A stretch of DNA of 64,000 nt from Burkholderiales bacterium PBB6 (GCA_002255925.1 NKIH01000003.1:372001-436000), one strand, 5' to 3'; shown: positions 43,353 through 51,966, counted from the first letter of the stretch. Notes: generated from the sequence alone by a model not told the origin. Translations and numbers: made by a program.

Positions 43353-44672
43353 ATGCCACCTGCCATGCCTTCACAGCCCTCTGTTTTTCAGCTGCACATC
43401 ACGTATGTGTCGATGCCGCCGGGCGGTGCGTCTGCGGGCGCTTCAGCCGGCGCATTCACCACCTTGACGGGGCTGCGGAACGAGTTGGGCGCGCACACCC
43501 AGGCCCACCACGTCATCGTCGGCCCCACCGCAGACGCGCTGGCCGCTGCACAGGCGGCGCTGGCTGCGAACAACCCCAAAAACACCACACCCAACACCAC
43601 ACTCGGCCCGCTCACCGTCTTCGCCCCGCTGCCAGAGCCCGCCGCCTTGGCCAAGCTCGGGCAGGCCGGCCTGACGGGCTGGTGGCCGATGGACGACACC
43701 GCCCCCGCCGCGTTGCTGGCCTCTTGCCTGCACATGGACCAGGCCCGCTGGCGTCAGCTTGAAGCAGCGCACCAAGCGCTGCACTCCGTGCGCACCGAGC
43801 TGGAAGAGCAGCGCTGGGTGGAGCGCGCCAAGGGCGTGCTGATGCAGGCTCGGCAGTTGTCGAGTGACGATGCACTGCACCTGCTGCGCGGGGCGGCCAC
43901 GGGCGCAGGCTTGCCGTTGGGCGAGGTGTCTCGGGCGGTGGCGCAAACCGCGCAGTGGGCCGAAGCCGTGAACCGGGCTGGCCGCTTGCGCATGCTGTCG
44001 CAGCGGCTGATCAAGCTGGCCGCCCAGGTGCTGGCGGGGGTCGATACGCGGCGCGCCAAGCAGGCCCAGGGCATCGCCATGCGGCAGGTGGAAAGTTGCC
44101 TGAAGACGCTCGACGACCTGCTCGAATCACGTTCGGCCGACCCGGCGGGCCTGGACGCGCTGCGCACCGTGCACCAGGCCTGGCAGGCGCTGCTGGCCCT
44201 GTTGACACCGCGGATGACCCTGCGCACGCTGCAACCGGCTGACGACGCCGCAGCCACCCTGCTGCACTGCGCCGAAGCCCTGACCGACGCGCTGGAAGCC
44301 GGCGGTGCGCGGCGCGCGCTGCGCCTCGTCAACCTGTGCGGGCGCCAGCGCATGCAGGTGCAGCGGCTGGCGAAGGAAGCGCTGCTGGCCGCGCTGCTGC
44401 AGCAACCTGAACGGCTGGACGCACTGCCCGCCGTGATGCAGTCCTTCGAGGCCGCCGTGCAGGAACTGGAACACGCCCCGCTGGGCAGCCCCGCCGCCCG
44501 CGCCACGCTGAGTGCCGCGCGCGAGCAGTGGCTGAACCTGCTGCGCGGCCTGCGGCTGCCTGACGGGCAAGAGGGCCGGCAAGCCCTGGCTGTCGCCAGC
44601 GACGCCTTGCTGGTGCTCTTCGATGAGCTCACCGACGATTACGAGCACAGCCTGCAGCTGATCTTGTCGTGA
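43353..44672 (+). CDS. ANTAR antiterminator with two PilJ/NIT-type sensor repeats (NasR-like), copy 2
   Basis: This 439-residue paralogue of the preceding protein has the same three-part order: degenerate receiver-like start (GWWPMDDTAPAALLASCLH), ANTAR (EEQRWVERAKGVLMQARQLS, then LHLLRGAATGAGLPLGEVS) near residues 150-205, and two PilJ/NIT-like repeats with NRAGRLRMLSQRLIK and NLCGRQRMQVQRLAK. It begins 26 bp after copy 1 and is surely cotranscribed. The two are diverged along the whole length, strongest in ANTAR and the two P-boxes, so the duplication is old. They may form a heterodimer, or one may answer to nitrate and the other to nitrite. Confidence 0.85.
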   Translation: MPPAMPSQPSVFQLHITYVSMPPGGASAGASAGAFTTLTGLRNELGAHTQAHHVIVGPTADALAAAQAALAANNPKNTTPNTTLGPLTVFAPLPEPAALAKLGQAGLTGWWPMDDTAPAALLASCLHMDQARWRQLEAAHQALHSVRTELEEQRWVERAKGVLMQARQLSSDDALHLLRGAATGAGLPLGEVSRAVAQTAQWAEAVNRAGRLRMLSQRLIKLAAQVLAGVDTRRAKQAQGIAMRQVESCLKTLDDLLESRSADPAGLDALRTVHQAWQALLALLTPRMTLRTLQPADDAAATLLHCAEALTDALEAGGARRALRLVNLCGRQRMQVQRLAKEALLAALLQQPERLDALPAVMQSFEAAVQELEHAPLGSPAARATLSAAREQWLNLLRGLRLPDGQEGRQALAVASDALLVLFDELTDDYEHSLQLILS

Positions 44673-44799
44673 GCCGCCGCCCCGTGCTGGGGCGCCCAGG
44701 CACCGGGGCCGTGCAAGCGCGCCTGCGTCAGTGCCCCTCCTGACCCTGAAAACGCCAAGGCACGGGCACCACACCGGGCAAGCCATCAAGTCAAGAGCT

Positions 44800-44815
44800 T
44801 GGCACAGCGCTTGCA
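44800..44815 (+). promoter_or_regulatory. Sigma-54 promoter (-24/-12) of nirB
   Basis: TGGCAC, five bases, TTGCA match the sigma-54 consensus TGGCACN5TTGCW at every specified base. Transcription should start about base 44827, which leaves a leader of roughly 250 bases before nirB. Confidence 0.85.
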
Positions 44816-44829
44816 TGCCTTGAGCCCGA

Positions 44830-44942
44830 GCCGATCAACCCACCCGGGTTCTTCGGCCTCTCCTTCGCACAGCCTCTGCCAACGCCGGTAGAGCCCAGAC
44901 GCCGCCTCGGTCGTCCCTGCTGGAGCCAGATGTCGTCTGGTT
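44830..44942 (+). promoter_or_regulatory. nirB leader with ANTAR-type hexaloop hairpin
   Basis: Three hairpins follow the start site. The first is GCCGA-TC-AACCC, loop ACCC, GGGTT-CT-TCGGC (44830-44857). The second is CTCTGCC, loop AACGCC, GGTAGAG (44874-44893), a 7-bp stem (one G-U) with a hexaloop that has A at position 1 and G at position 4, the known ANTAR recognition rule. The third is AGCCAGA, loop TGTCG, TCTGGTT (44924-44942). A classical terminator U-run is not obvious, and a strict second hexaloop was not found. Confidence 0.6.
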
Positions 44943-45078
44943 GCTGTTGTCATGTACCCCTCGTTGGTTCTGCCGCCCGGCTGGTGCGTGCGTGCTTGCT
45001 TGCATTTGTGCATTTGTGCATTCGCGCTCGCCCTGCCCATGCGGCTGAGCTAACGACTCTGCTCACTGAAAGACACCC

Positions 45079-47589
45079 ATGAAGATCCTCGTCGTCGGCC
45101 ACGGCATGGTGGGCCACAAGTTCCTCGAGAGCGTGGCGGGCAGCGACCTGGCCAGCGCGCAGGTCACGGTGCTGTGTGAAGAGCCACGGCCGGCCTACGA
45201 CCGCGTGCACCTGTCTGAGTTCTTCTCGGGCAAATCGGCCGACGAGCTCTCGCTGGTCGAGCCCGGTTTCTTCGAGCGCACGGGCTTCAGCCTGCGGCTG
45301 GCCGCCTGCGCAGCCAGCATCGACCGCCGCGCCAAGACGGTGACGACGGTCAGCGGCGAGGTGCTGCCCTACGACAAGCTGGTGCTGGCCACTGGCTCGT
45401 TTCCCTTCGTGCCCCCGGTGCCGGGCCGCGACCGCCACGACGTGTTTGTCTACCGCACCATCGAAGACCTGGAAGCGATGCAGGCCGCCGGTGCGCGCAG
45501 CCAGACCGGCGTGGTGGTGGGCGGCGGTTTGCTGGGCCTGGAATGTGCCAAGGCCCTGTGTGATCTGGGCCTGCAAACCCATGTGGTGGAGTTCGCGCCG
45601 CGCCTGATGGCGGTGCAGGTGGACGAAGGCGGCGCGCGCATCCTGCGCGAAAAGATCGAAGCGCTGGGCGTGCAGGTGCACACCGGCAAGAACACCGTCG
45701 AGATCACCGACGGCGCCACCGCCCGGCACCGCATGGTGTTTGCCGACGGCAGCCACCTGGAGACCGACATGATCGTGTTTTCAGCGGGCATCCGACCGCG
45801 TGACCAGCTGGCGCGCGACAGCCTGCTGGCCATCGGTGCGCGAGGCGGCATCGCCATCGACAGCGCCTGCCGCACCAGTGACCACGACATCTACGCCGTG
45901 GGTGAGTGCGCGGCCTGGAACGACCAGACCTTCGGCCTGGTGGCGCCGGGCTACGAAATGGCCCGCGTAGCCGCCAGCCAGGTGGCCGGCGACACCGATG
46001 CCACCTTCGCCGGCGCCGACATGAGCACCAAGCTCAAGTTGATGGGCGTGGACGTGGCCAGCATCGGGGACGCCCACGGCAAGACGCCGCACAGCCGCAG
46101 CTTCCAGTACGTCGATGAAATCAAGCAGATCTACAAGAAGATCGTGGTGAGTGCCGACGGCAAGTTGCTGCTCGGCGCCGTGCTGGTGGGCAATGCCGAT
46201 GAATACGGCACCTTGCTGCAGATGGCGCTGAACGGCATCGCCCTGCCACCCAACCCCGAGTTCCTGATCTTGCCGAGCAGCGACGGCCAGGCCAAGCCGG
46301 GCCTGGGTGTAGACGCCCTGCCTGAGGGCGCCATGATCTGCTCGTGCAACAGCGTCACCAAGGGCCAGATCTGCCAGGCGGTGGGCGAAGGCAATACCAG
46401 CATCGCGCAGCTCAAGGCCTGCACCAAGGCCGGTGCCACCTGCGGCGGTTGCGTGCCGCTGGTGACGCAGGTGATGAAAGCCGAGATGAGCAAGCGTGGC
46501 ATGGCGGTGAACAACCACCTGTGCGAGCACTTCGCCTACTCGCGCCAGGAGCTGTTTCACCTGGTTCGCGTCGGCCAGATCAAGACCTTCGACGAACTGC
46601 TGGCCAGGCACGGCCAAGGCCTGGGCTGCGACATCTGCAAGCCCACCGCCGCGAGCGTGCTGGCCTCCGTGTGGAACGACTTCGTGCTCAAGCCCGAACT
46701 GGCCAGCCTGCAAGACAGCAACGACTACTTCCTGGGCAACATCCAGAAAGACGGCACCTACTCGGTCGTGCCGCGCATGCCGGGCGGTGAAGTCACGCCC
46801 GACGGCCTGATCGCCGTGGGCACGGTGGCGAAGAAGTACGGGCTTTACACCAAGGTCACGGGCGGCGCGCGGGTCGACATGTTCGGCGCCCGGCTGGAGC
46901 AGTTGCCGCTGATCTGGGAAGAGCTGATCGCCGCCGGCTTTGAATCAGGCCACGCCTACGGCAAGAGCCTGCGCACGGTGAAGAGCTGCGTGGGCAGCAC
47001 CTGGTGCCGCTACGGCGTGGACGATTCGGTGGGCCTGGCGGTGGAGCTGGAGAACCGCTACAAGGGCCTGCGCGCACCGCACAAGATCAAGTTCGGCGTG
47101 TCGGGCTGCACCCGCGAATGCGCCGAGGCGCAGGGCAAGGACATCGGCATCATCGCCACCGACAAGGGCTGGAACCTGTACGTGTGCGGCAACGGCGGCA
47201 TGAAGCCGCGCCATGCCGAATTGTTTGCCTCTGACCTGAGCAAGGCCGAGCTGATCCGGCTGATCGACCGCGTGCTGATGTTCTACGTGCGCACCGCCGA
47301 CCGCCTGCAGCGCACCAGCACCTGGCGCGAGAACCTGGAGGGCGGCCTGGGCTACCTGCAGGACGTCATCCTGAAAGACAGCCTGAAGCTGTGCGCCGAG
47401 CTGGAAGCGCAGATGCAGAACGTGGTGGACACCTACCAGTGCGAGTGGAAAACCGCGGTGAACACGCCCGCCGTGCGACAGCGCTTCCGCAGCTTCGTCA
47501 ACAGCGACAAGGCCGATGAGCACATCGTGTTCGTGGAAGAGCGCGGCCAGATCCGCCCTGCCCGCCCTGAAGAACGGCACCCCGCCTGA
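45079..47589 (+). CDS. nirB: Nitrite reductase (NADH) large subunit NirB
   Basis: This 836-residue enzyme reduces nitrite to ammonium with NADH. Residues 1-400 form the FAD/NAD part (LVVGHGMVGHKFLES, VVGGGLLGLECAKAL). The BFD-like [2Fe-2S] domain follows (CSCNSVTKGQICQAVGEG, then CTKAGATCGGC), then the sulfite/nitrite reductase ferredoxin-like and catalytic parts. The siroheme/[4Fe-4S] cysteines are in TVKSCVGSTWCRYG and FGVSGCTRECAEA. The length is usual. It follows a sigma-54 promoter and an antitermination-like leader, and NirD is 21 bp downstream. With NasA in this window it completes nitrate-to-ammonium assimilation. Confidence 0.97.
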   Translation: MKILVVGHGMVGHKFLESVAGSDLASAQVTVLCEEPRPAYDRVHLSEFFSGKSADELSLVEPGFFERTGFSLRLAACAASIDRRAKTVTTVSGEVLPYDKLVLATGSFPFVPPVPGRDRHDVFVYRTIEDLEAMQAAGARSQTGVVVGGGLLGLECAKALCDLGLQTHVVEFAPRLMAVQVDEGGARILREKIEALGVQVHTGKNTVEITDGATARHRMVFADGSHLETDMIVFSAGIRPRDQLARDSLLAIGARGGIAIDSACRTSDHDIYAVGECAAWNDQTFGLVAPGYEMARVAASQVAGDTDATFAGADMSTKLKLMGVDVASIGDAHGKTPHSRSFQYVDEIKQIYKKIVVSADGKLLLGAVLVGNADEYGTLLQMALNGIALPPNPEFLILPSSDGQAKPGLGVDALPEGAMICSCNSVTKGQICQAVGEGNTSIAQLKACTKAGATCGGCVPLVTQVMKAEMSKRGMAVNNHLCEHFAYSRQELFHLVRVGQIKTFDELLARHGQGLGCDICKPTAASVLASVWNDFVLKPELASLQDSNDYFLGNIQKDGTYSVVPRMPGGEVTPDGLIAVGTVAKKYGLYTKVTGGARVDMFGARLEQLPLIWEELIAAGFESGHAYGKSLRTVKSCVGSTWCRYGVDDSVGLAVELENRYKGLRAPHKIKFGVSGCTRECAEAQGKDIGIIATDKGWNLYVCGNGGMKPRHAELFASDLSKAELIRLIDRVLMFYVRTADRLQRTSTWRENLEGGLGYLQDVILKDSLKLCAELEAQMQNVVDTYQCEWKTAVNTPAVRQRFRSFVNSDKADEHIVFVEERGQIRPARPEERHPA

Positions 47590-47610
47590 GCCCCATTCCG
47601 GAGAAGCCCC

Positions 47611-47949
47611 ATGAACACTGCCACCCTGACCTGGACCACCGTCTGCGCAGCCACCGACATCCTGCCGAACACCGGCGTCTGCGCCCGCGTGGCCAACCGC
47701 CACATCGCCATCTTCCGCGTGGGTGAGGCTCAGTTCTACGCCATCGACAACGTTGACCCGAAATCCGGCGCCAGCGTGCTGTCGCGCGGGCTGGTGGGCA
47801 ACCTGGGGCCACGGCTTGTGGTGGCTTCACCGCTGTACAAGAACCACTTCGACCTGAAGACCGGCGAGTGCCTGGAGCTGCCCGACTGCTCGGTGCAGGC
47901 ACATGCGGTGAGGGTGGAAGCGGGCGCAGTTCAGGTGGCTTGCGGCTGA
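47611..47949 (+). CDS. nirD: Nitrite reductase (NADH) small subunit NirD
   Basis: This 112-residue protein has the Rieske-type fold of NirD without the Fe-S ligands: CARVANRHIAIFRVGEAQFY, AIDNVDPKSGASVLSRG, then VASPLYKNHFDLKTGECLE. NirD is the small partner of NirB. GGAGAAG precedes the start. It is the last gene of the nirBD unit. No nitrate transporter gene (nrt or nasF) follows. Confidence 0.95.
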   Translation: MNTATLTWTTVCAATDILPNTGVCARVANRHIAIFRVGEAQFYAIDNVDPKSGASVLSRGLVGNLGPRLVVASPLYKNHFDLKTGECLELPDCSVQAHAVRVEAGAVQVACG

Positions 47950-48040
47950 GTGGGATGATGTGTGGGATGGTGGGCGGGCGCGGCGGCGATCAAGCCCATC
48001 ATGTCACCCAGCCGTCGCCCCAACGCAAGGAACGTCTCCC

Positions 48041-48433
48041 ATGAAGCTCGGCTACACCATCCTCTACGTGCCCGACGTGGCCGCCTCCCTCAGCTTCTTC
48101 GAGCAGGCCTTTGGCTTGCAGCGCAAGTTCCTGCATGAGAGCGGCACCTACGGCGAACTGGACACGGGCAGCACCACGCTGTCGTTCGCGGCGCATGAGC
48201 TGGGCGACATGAACTTCGAAGGTGGCCATGTGCATGCACACAGCTCCGTGCAGCCACTGGGCTTTGAAGTGGCGCTGGTGACGGACGACGTGCCTGCCGC
48301 CCATGCCCGCGCCGTGGCCGCAGGCGCCCGCAGCATGGCGCCGCCGGTGGCCAAGCCCTGGGGGCAGGTGGTGTCTTACGTGCGCTGCCCGGACGGCATG
48401 CTGGTGGAGCTGTGCACGCCGATGGGCGGTTGA
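48041..48433 (+). CDS. VOC-family (glyoxalase/dioxygenase fold) protein
   Basis: This 130-residue protein has two betaalphabetabetabeta modules. The first is KLGYTILYVPDVAASLSFFE, then a segment ending in TLSFAAHELG. The second is FEVALVTDDVPAAHARAVAA, then PWGQVVSYVRCPDGMLVELC. The final strand has the Glu metal-ligand position of the family. The role is not set; VOC proteins include glyoxalase I-like enzymes, dioxygenases and antibiotic-binding proteins. The ATG at 48041 is preferred over an upstream start at 47960 in a low-complexity leader. Confidence 0.85.
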   Translation: MKLGYTILYVPDVAASLSFFEQAFGLQRKFLHESGTYGELDTGSTTLSFAAHELGDMNFEGGHVHAHSSVQPLGFEVALVTDDVPAAHARAVAAGARSMAPPVAKPWGQVVSYVRCPDGMLVELCTPMGG

Positions 48434-48454
48434 ATCCACGCCCAACTGGACACC

Positions 48455-49540
48455 TCAGTGACCATGGCGATGCCCGTGGTGCAGATCGGGCACATGCGCG
48501 TGGGCATGCCTGATCGGCTCATGCACATGCGCATGGCTGTGCGCCCCCACGGGCATCGGCTCATGCACATGGTTGTGGTGGCCGTCGTCGTGGGTGTGGG
48601 CGTGTTCATGCGCCATCGGCTCATGCTCGTGCTCATGGGCATGGGACTCGGCCAGGTGCACCACCACGCCCGCCAGCATCAACAGGCCGCCGAGCAACAG
48701 CAAGCCGCTGCCTGAACGGTGGCCCAGCGCCAGCGCACAGGCGGCGCCGATGAAGGGCGCAAACGCAAACACCGAGCCGGTGCGCGCCGCGCCAAAGGCG
48801 CGTTGGGCCAGCAAGTACAAACGCAAGCTGAGCCCGTAGCCGGTGGCCCCCACGGCAAAGAGGCCGGCCGCCTGCGCGGCCGAAGGCAAGGGCTCATCCA
48901 GCGCCAGCGCCAGCAGCGCCGTCACCGCAGAGCCGAGCAGCGCCTTGGCCAGCACCACCTGGCCGGGGTCACGGTCAGCCAGGGCGCGCGACAAGGTGTT
49001 GTCGACGCCCCAGGCCGCTGTGGCCGCCATCACCGCCAGCAGGCCGAGCCAACCCGCTGCCGCAACGCCGCTGGCTGTGGCCGCACCCAGCCGCTGGTCC
49101 AGCACCAGCAACATGCCGCCCAGCAGCAGCAGGCCCATCGCCGTCCACACGCGACCGTCCATGGTTTCGCCATAAAGGCGCCAGGCCAGCAGCGCGGTGA
49201 ACAGGGCTTCCAGCGTCAGCATCAAGGACGCGCTGGTGCCACTGGTGTGCTGCAACCCCCAGGCCAGCGCCACCGGCCCGATCACGGCGCCCATCAGCGC
49301 CATGGCGAACAGGCGGGGCCAATCAGCCCGGGCCAGCCGCGCTTCCTGGTCAACCCGACTGCGCGAGAGGGCGCCCACGGCAGCGGCCCCCGCATACAAC
49401 AGCGCTGCTGTGGAAAACGGCCCGAGGCCGGCGCCCAGGGCCTGCACCAGCGGCGTGCTAACGCCGAAGAGCACAGCTGCCAGCAAGGCGAGCAAGCCGC
49501 CGCGCAGCGCCGGGCCGCGAAGGGCGTGGTCAGCCTGCAT
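48455..49540 (-). CDS. EamA-family DMT transporter with histidine-rich C-terminal tail
   Basis: This 361-residue protein has ten predicted membrane helices in two EamA halves (first half beginning GGLLALLAAVLFGVSTPLVQ, second half with WLGLLAVMAATAAWGVDNTL). The C-terminal 67 residues are soluble and carry 25 histidines in HxH and HxHxH runs (SHAHEHEHEP, AHEHAHTHDDGHH, AHSHAHVHEP, HHGHRHGH). Such tails bind Zn, Ni or Co and either buffer metal or supply it to the transporter. The role in metal export or import is inferred. The gene ends 22 bp from the convergent VOC gene and overlaps nothing. Confidence 0.88.
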   Translation of the reverse strand: MQADHALRGPALRGGLLALLAAVLFGVSTPLVQALGAGLGPFSTAALLYAGAAAVGALSRSRVDQEARLARADWPRLFAMALMGAVIGPVALAWGLQHTSGTSASLMLTLEALFTALLAWRLYGETMDGRVWTAMGLLLLGGMLLVLDQRLGAATASGVAAAGWLGLLAVMAATAAWGVDNTLSRALADRDPGQVVLAKALLGSAVTALLALALDEPLPSAAQAAGLFAVGATGYGLSLRLYLLAQRAFGAARTGSVFAFAPFIGAACALALGHRSGSGLLLLGGLLMLAGVVVHLAESHAHEHEHEPMAHEHAHTHDDGHHNHVHEPMPVGAHSHAHVHEPIRHAHAHVPDLHHGHRHGH

Positions 49541-49542
49541 GA

Positions 49543-50076
49543 TCAGCCAGCATCACGAGTGAACTCATAGCGGCTGCGCACCACGTCGTCGCGGCCAGCC
49601 CGCACTTCGCGCTTGGTCAGCAACCAGGTGCGCGGCGTGAGGCGCCATTCGAAGTGGTCCACACCGCCGTCCACCAGCCGCTCATAGTTCAGCTGGGCAC
49701 CCTGCGCACCGGCTTCCAGCAGCGTGACCGTGTAGTCGGTGCTGCCGGGCTTCGAGACGCCAGACAAGGAGGTCAGCCGCTTGGCCGCCCCATCCAGCCG
49801 CAGGCGTTCGTAGGAGTACACCGTCTTGCCGGGGCCGTCGTCGTAGACGTAATACAGCGCCAGCTCGTCGGGCGAGATCAATGCGCCGCTCACCCGGGTG
49901 GGCAGGATGACCATGCGGTCGGGGTGTTGATAGTCGCGGTAGGTGAGCGTGCCGCGCCAGGCGCCCACGCCAGCGGCCAGCAGCGCATCGGGCGGAGGGT
50001 CGTACAGGGCCCAGGCCGGCGCGGCCACAAGCCCGCCAAACGCACCACACGCCGAGAGAAAACGTCGCTTGTTCAT
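49543..50076 (-). CDS. Secreted hypothetical protein (cyclase-like or lipocalin-like beta protein)
   Basis: This 177-residue protein starts KRRFLSACGAFGGLVAAPAWA, a signal peptide with a twin-arginine-like start. The mature part is beta-rich: WRGTLTYRDYQHPDRMVILP, DELALYYVYDDGPGKTVYSY, then FEWRLTPRTWLLTKREVRAG. The alternating charged and hydrophobic strands suggest a small barrel of the lipocalin/DUF-type fold. No enzyme motif is evident. It overlaps the DUF817 gene by 4 bases (ATGA), so the pair is translated together. Confidence 0.75.
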   Translation of the reverse strand: MNKRRFLSACGAFGGLVAAPAWALYDPPPDALLAAGVGAWRGTLTYRDYQHPDRMVILPTRVSGALISPDELALYYVYDDGPGKTVYSYERLRLDGAAKRLTSLSGVSKPGSTDYTVTLLEAGAQGAQLNYERLVDGGVDHFEWRLTPRTWLLTKREVRAGRDDVVRSRYEFTRDAG

Positions 50077-50885
50077 GCGGGCACCTGGACCGTCGCCTTG
50101 ACGTGTTTGAGGTTGGTGATGATGGTGAAGCTCATGAGCACGAGCAGCGACCACGCGCTCCACTTCGTCACGTGCACCGCCGCCCATGCGCCAAGCTGGT
50201 GAGGATAGGCCCACAGCCCGAAGAACGTGCCGATGTTTTCCGCCAGCCAGATGAAGAAGCCGATGAGCACCATGGCCAGCGGCAAGGGCATGCGCCGGTC
50301 TTGCAGGTGCGGCCGGAACACCACCCTGGCCCGCGCGTACAGGCCCAGCGCGGCCGCACCGAGGTACCAGCGGTAGTCGCCGATGAAGTGGTGGGTGAAG
50401 AAGTTGAGGTAGATGGCGGTTGCGATCAGGCCCGCCATCCAGTAGGGCGGATGGTGCTCGACCCGCAGGTCAAACAGCCGCCAAGCCTGGATGATGTAGC
50501 TGCCCACCGCCGCATACATGAAGCCGGAAAACAGCGGCACGCCAGACAGCTTGGAATAGGCCGGATCAGGGTACGACCACGACCGGATGCCACTCGACGT
50601 CTTGAACACCTCCAGGGCAAAACCGAGCAGGTGGAACAGGCAGATGGCCTTGAGCTCATCCATCGTTTCGCGGCCCGTGCGCACCAGCCAGATCTGGATG
50701 GCCAGCGCGATCAGCAAGAGCAGGTCATACCGGGGCACACCCAGCCAGCCACCACGCGGCACCAGCAGCACCGCCGCGAAAAACAGGCCAGCGAAGATGC
50801 AGGCCTGCGCTTCCTTCCAGGTGAAGTGGGCAAACTCGACCAGCCACCTGACTGGCTGCGATGGGGCGGCGGCAACGATGCGCAT
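50073..50885 (-). CDS. DUF817 integral membrane protein
   Basis: This 270-residue protein has eight or so hydrophobic helices. It matches DUF817: WKEAQACIFAGLFFAAVLLV, then KTSSGIRSWSYPDPAYSKLS, GVPLFSGFMYAAVGSYIIQA, and HHFIGDYRWYLGAAALGLYA. The conserved SYPxP and PLFSGFMYA stretches are the family signature. Its function is unknown. It is upstream of and translationally coupled to the secreted 177-residue protein, so the two may work together at the membrane. The ATG at 50885 is the best start; longer frames overlap the ctlX gene's 3' end. Confidence 0.88.
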   Translation of the reverse strand: MRIVAAAPSQPVRWLVEFAHFTWKEAQACIFAGLFFAAVLLVPRGGWLGVPRYDLLLLIALAIQIWLVRTGRETMDELKAICLFHLLGFALEVFKTSSGIRSWSYPDPAYSKLSGVPLFSGFMYAAVGSYIIQAWRLFDLRVEHHPPYWMAGLIATAIYLNFFTHHFIGDYRWYLGAAALGLYARARVVFRPHLQDRRMPLPLAMVLIGFFIWLAENIGTFFGLWAYPHQLGAWAAVHVTKWSAWSLLVLMSFTIITNLKHVKATVQVPA

Positions 50886-51000
50886 GAAAGAGGCAACGGT
50901 GGCGCCCTGCCCGGCAAGCCGGGTGCGCCACGCTGGAAACAACAGATGGGCCGGACGATACCTGCAACAAGCCCACCTGCCCAAGCGCGCAGCTGCGCAC

Positions 51001-51966
51001 TCAGCCTCCAGCTGAGGGCCGCCGCGCCAGGTGCACCCCCGCCAGCATGCAGCGCACCGAACCGCCGGCCATCTCGATGGTGGGCACCGCCAGCGGCACC
51101 AGCGTGGCGGTGCGGCCGATGGCGCGCTGCTGCGCCGCATCCAGGCTGGCCGCCGCGCGGGCCGACAGCGCCAGCAGGCGACCACCACGGCCCGTCAGCT
51201 CCAGCGCATTGCCGGCGAACTCCGCGATCTGGTGCCTGCTCAGGGCGATGACCTCGCGTCCTGACTCTTCCAGCCGCGCACGCACCTCGGCACGCCGAGC
51301 CGGCTCCCGGATCAAATCCAGCCCCACCAGCGCGAACTCGGTGGCCACGCACATCAGCACATTGGTGTGATAAACCGGCTGGCCGGTGGCGTCAGCTGTG
51401 TCGAACACCATCGGCTCATAGTTGAAGTGGGTGCAGAAGCGCTCCAGCGCCACGGCATCGGCCCGGTTGGAGCGGGCGGTGTAGGCCACGCGCATCACGT
51501 GGTCGAGCACCATGGCACCGGTGCCTTCCAGGAACAGGCCATCAGCCTCCAGGCCGGAATAGTCGATCACGTCCTGCACCCGGTAGTCGCGCTTGAGCAT
51601 CTCGATGATGTCGGCGCGCCGTTCGCGGCGGCGGTTGGGTGAGTGCATCGGGTACAGCGCCACATGCCCGCCCGGGTGCGTGGAGAACCAGTTGTTCGGG
51701 AACACCGAATCCGGCGTGTCTGCCGCACCGTCATCGTCGAACTGGTGCACGCGCACGCCGTGCTCGCGCAGGGTGTTCGCGGCCCGGGTGGCCTCGGCAT
51801 GGGCGGCTGCGGCCAAGGGGGCTGCGGGCAAGCCGGCTGCGCTGCGCTGGAAGGCGTTGTCAGCGGCGGTTTGCGGGTTGGGATGGAAGTGGTGCGGGCG
51901 CACCATCACCACGGCCGACGGGGCCTGGATGGACGGGAGGCTGGTGAACTGCGGGGTGTTGATCAT
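51001..51966 (-). CDS. ctlX: Citrulline/arginine deiminase-like hydrolase CtlX
   Basis: This 321-residue enzyme of the guanidino-group-modifying (amidinotransferase) fold has VVMVRPHHFHPNPQTAADNA, SVFPNNWFSTHPGGHVALYP, LEGTGAMVLDHVMRVAYTARS, then PVYHTNVLMCVATEFALVG and the C-terminal SVRCMLAGVHL that carries the nucleophilic Cys. CtlX proteins are proposed to hydrolyse citrulline or a guanidino/ureido compound to ornithine and ammonia. The divergent Lrp/AsnC gene starts 117 bp away and is the likely regulator. The pairing with Lrp fits amino-acid responsive control. Confidence 0.85.
   Translation of the reverse strand: MINTPQFTSLPSIQAPSAVVMVRPHHFHPNPQTAADNAFQRSAAGLPAAPLAAAAHAEATRAANTLREHGVRVHQFDDDGAADTPDSVFPNNWFSTHPGGHVALYPMHSPNRRRERRADIIEMLKRDYRVQDVIDYSGLEADGLFLEGTGAMVLDHVMRVAYTARSNRADAVALERFCTHFNYEPMVFDTADATGQPVYHTNVLMCVATEFALVGLDLIREPARRAEVRARLEESGREVIALSRHQIAEFAGNALELTGRGGRLLALSARAAASLDAAQQRAIGRTATLVPLAVPTIEMAGGSVRCMLAGVHLARRPSAGG

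Larger units (their letters stand above)
44673..45078 (+). other. Untranslated control region before nirB
   Basis: This 406-bp gap holds a sigma-54 promoter (44800-44815), a structured leader (44830-44942) and, near its end, a triple 8-base repeat TGCATTTG/TGCATTTG/TGCATTCG (45001-45024). A NtrC-like half-site pair GCACCGGGGCCGTGC lies at 44700-44714, about 100 bp upstream of the promoter. A 55-codon open frame on the other strand (44953-44786) has a GAGG before its ATG but overlaps the promoter and is not accepted as a gene. Confidence 0.6.

Noticed and set aside
44786..44953. Small open frame on the minus strand (55 residues, with CxxC ending) inside the nirB control region.
   Set aside because: It has GAGG before the ATG but overlaps the perfect sigma-54 promoter and leader hairpins. 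The promoter is far better supported.
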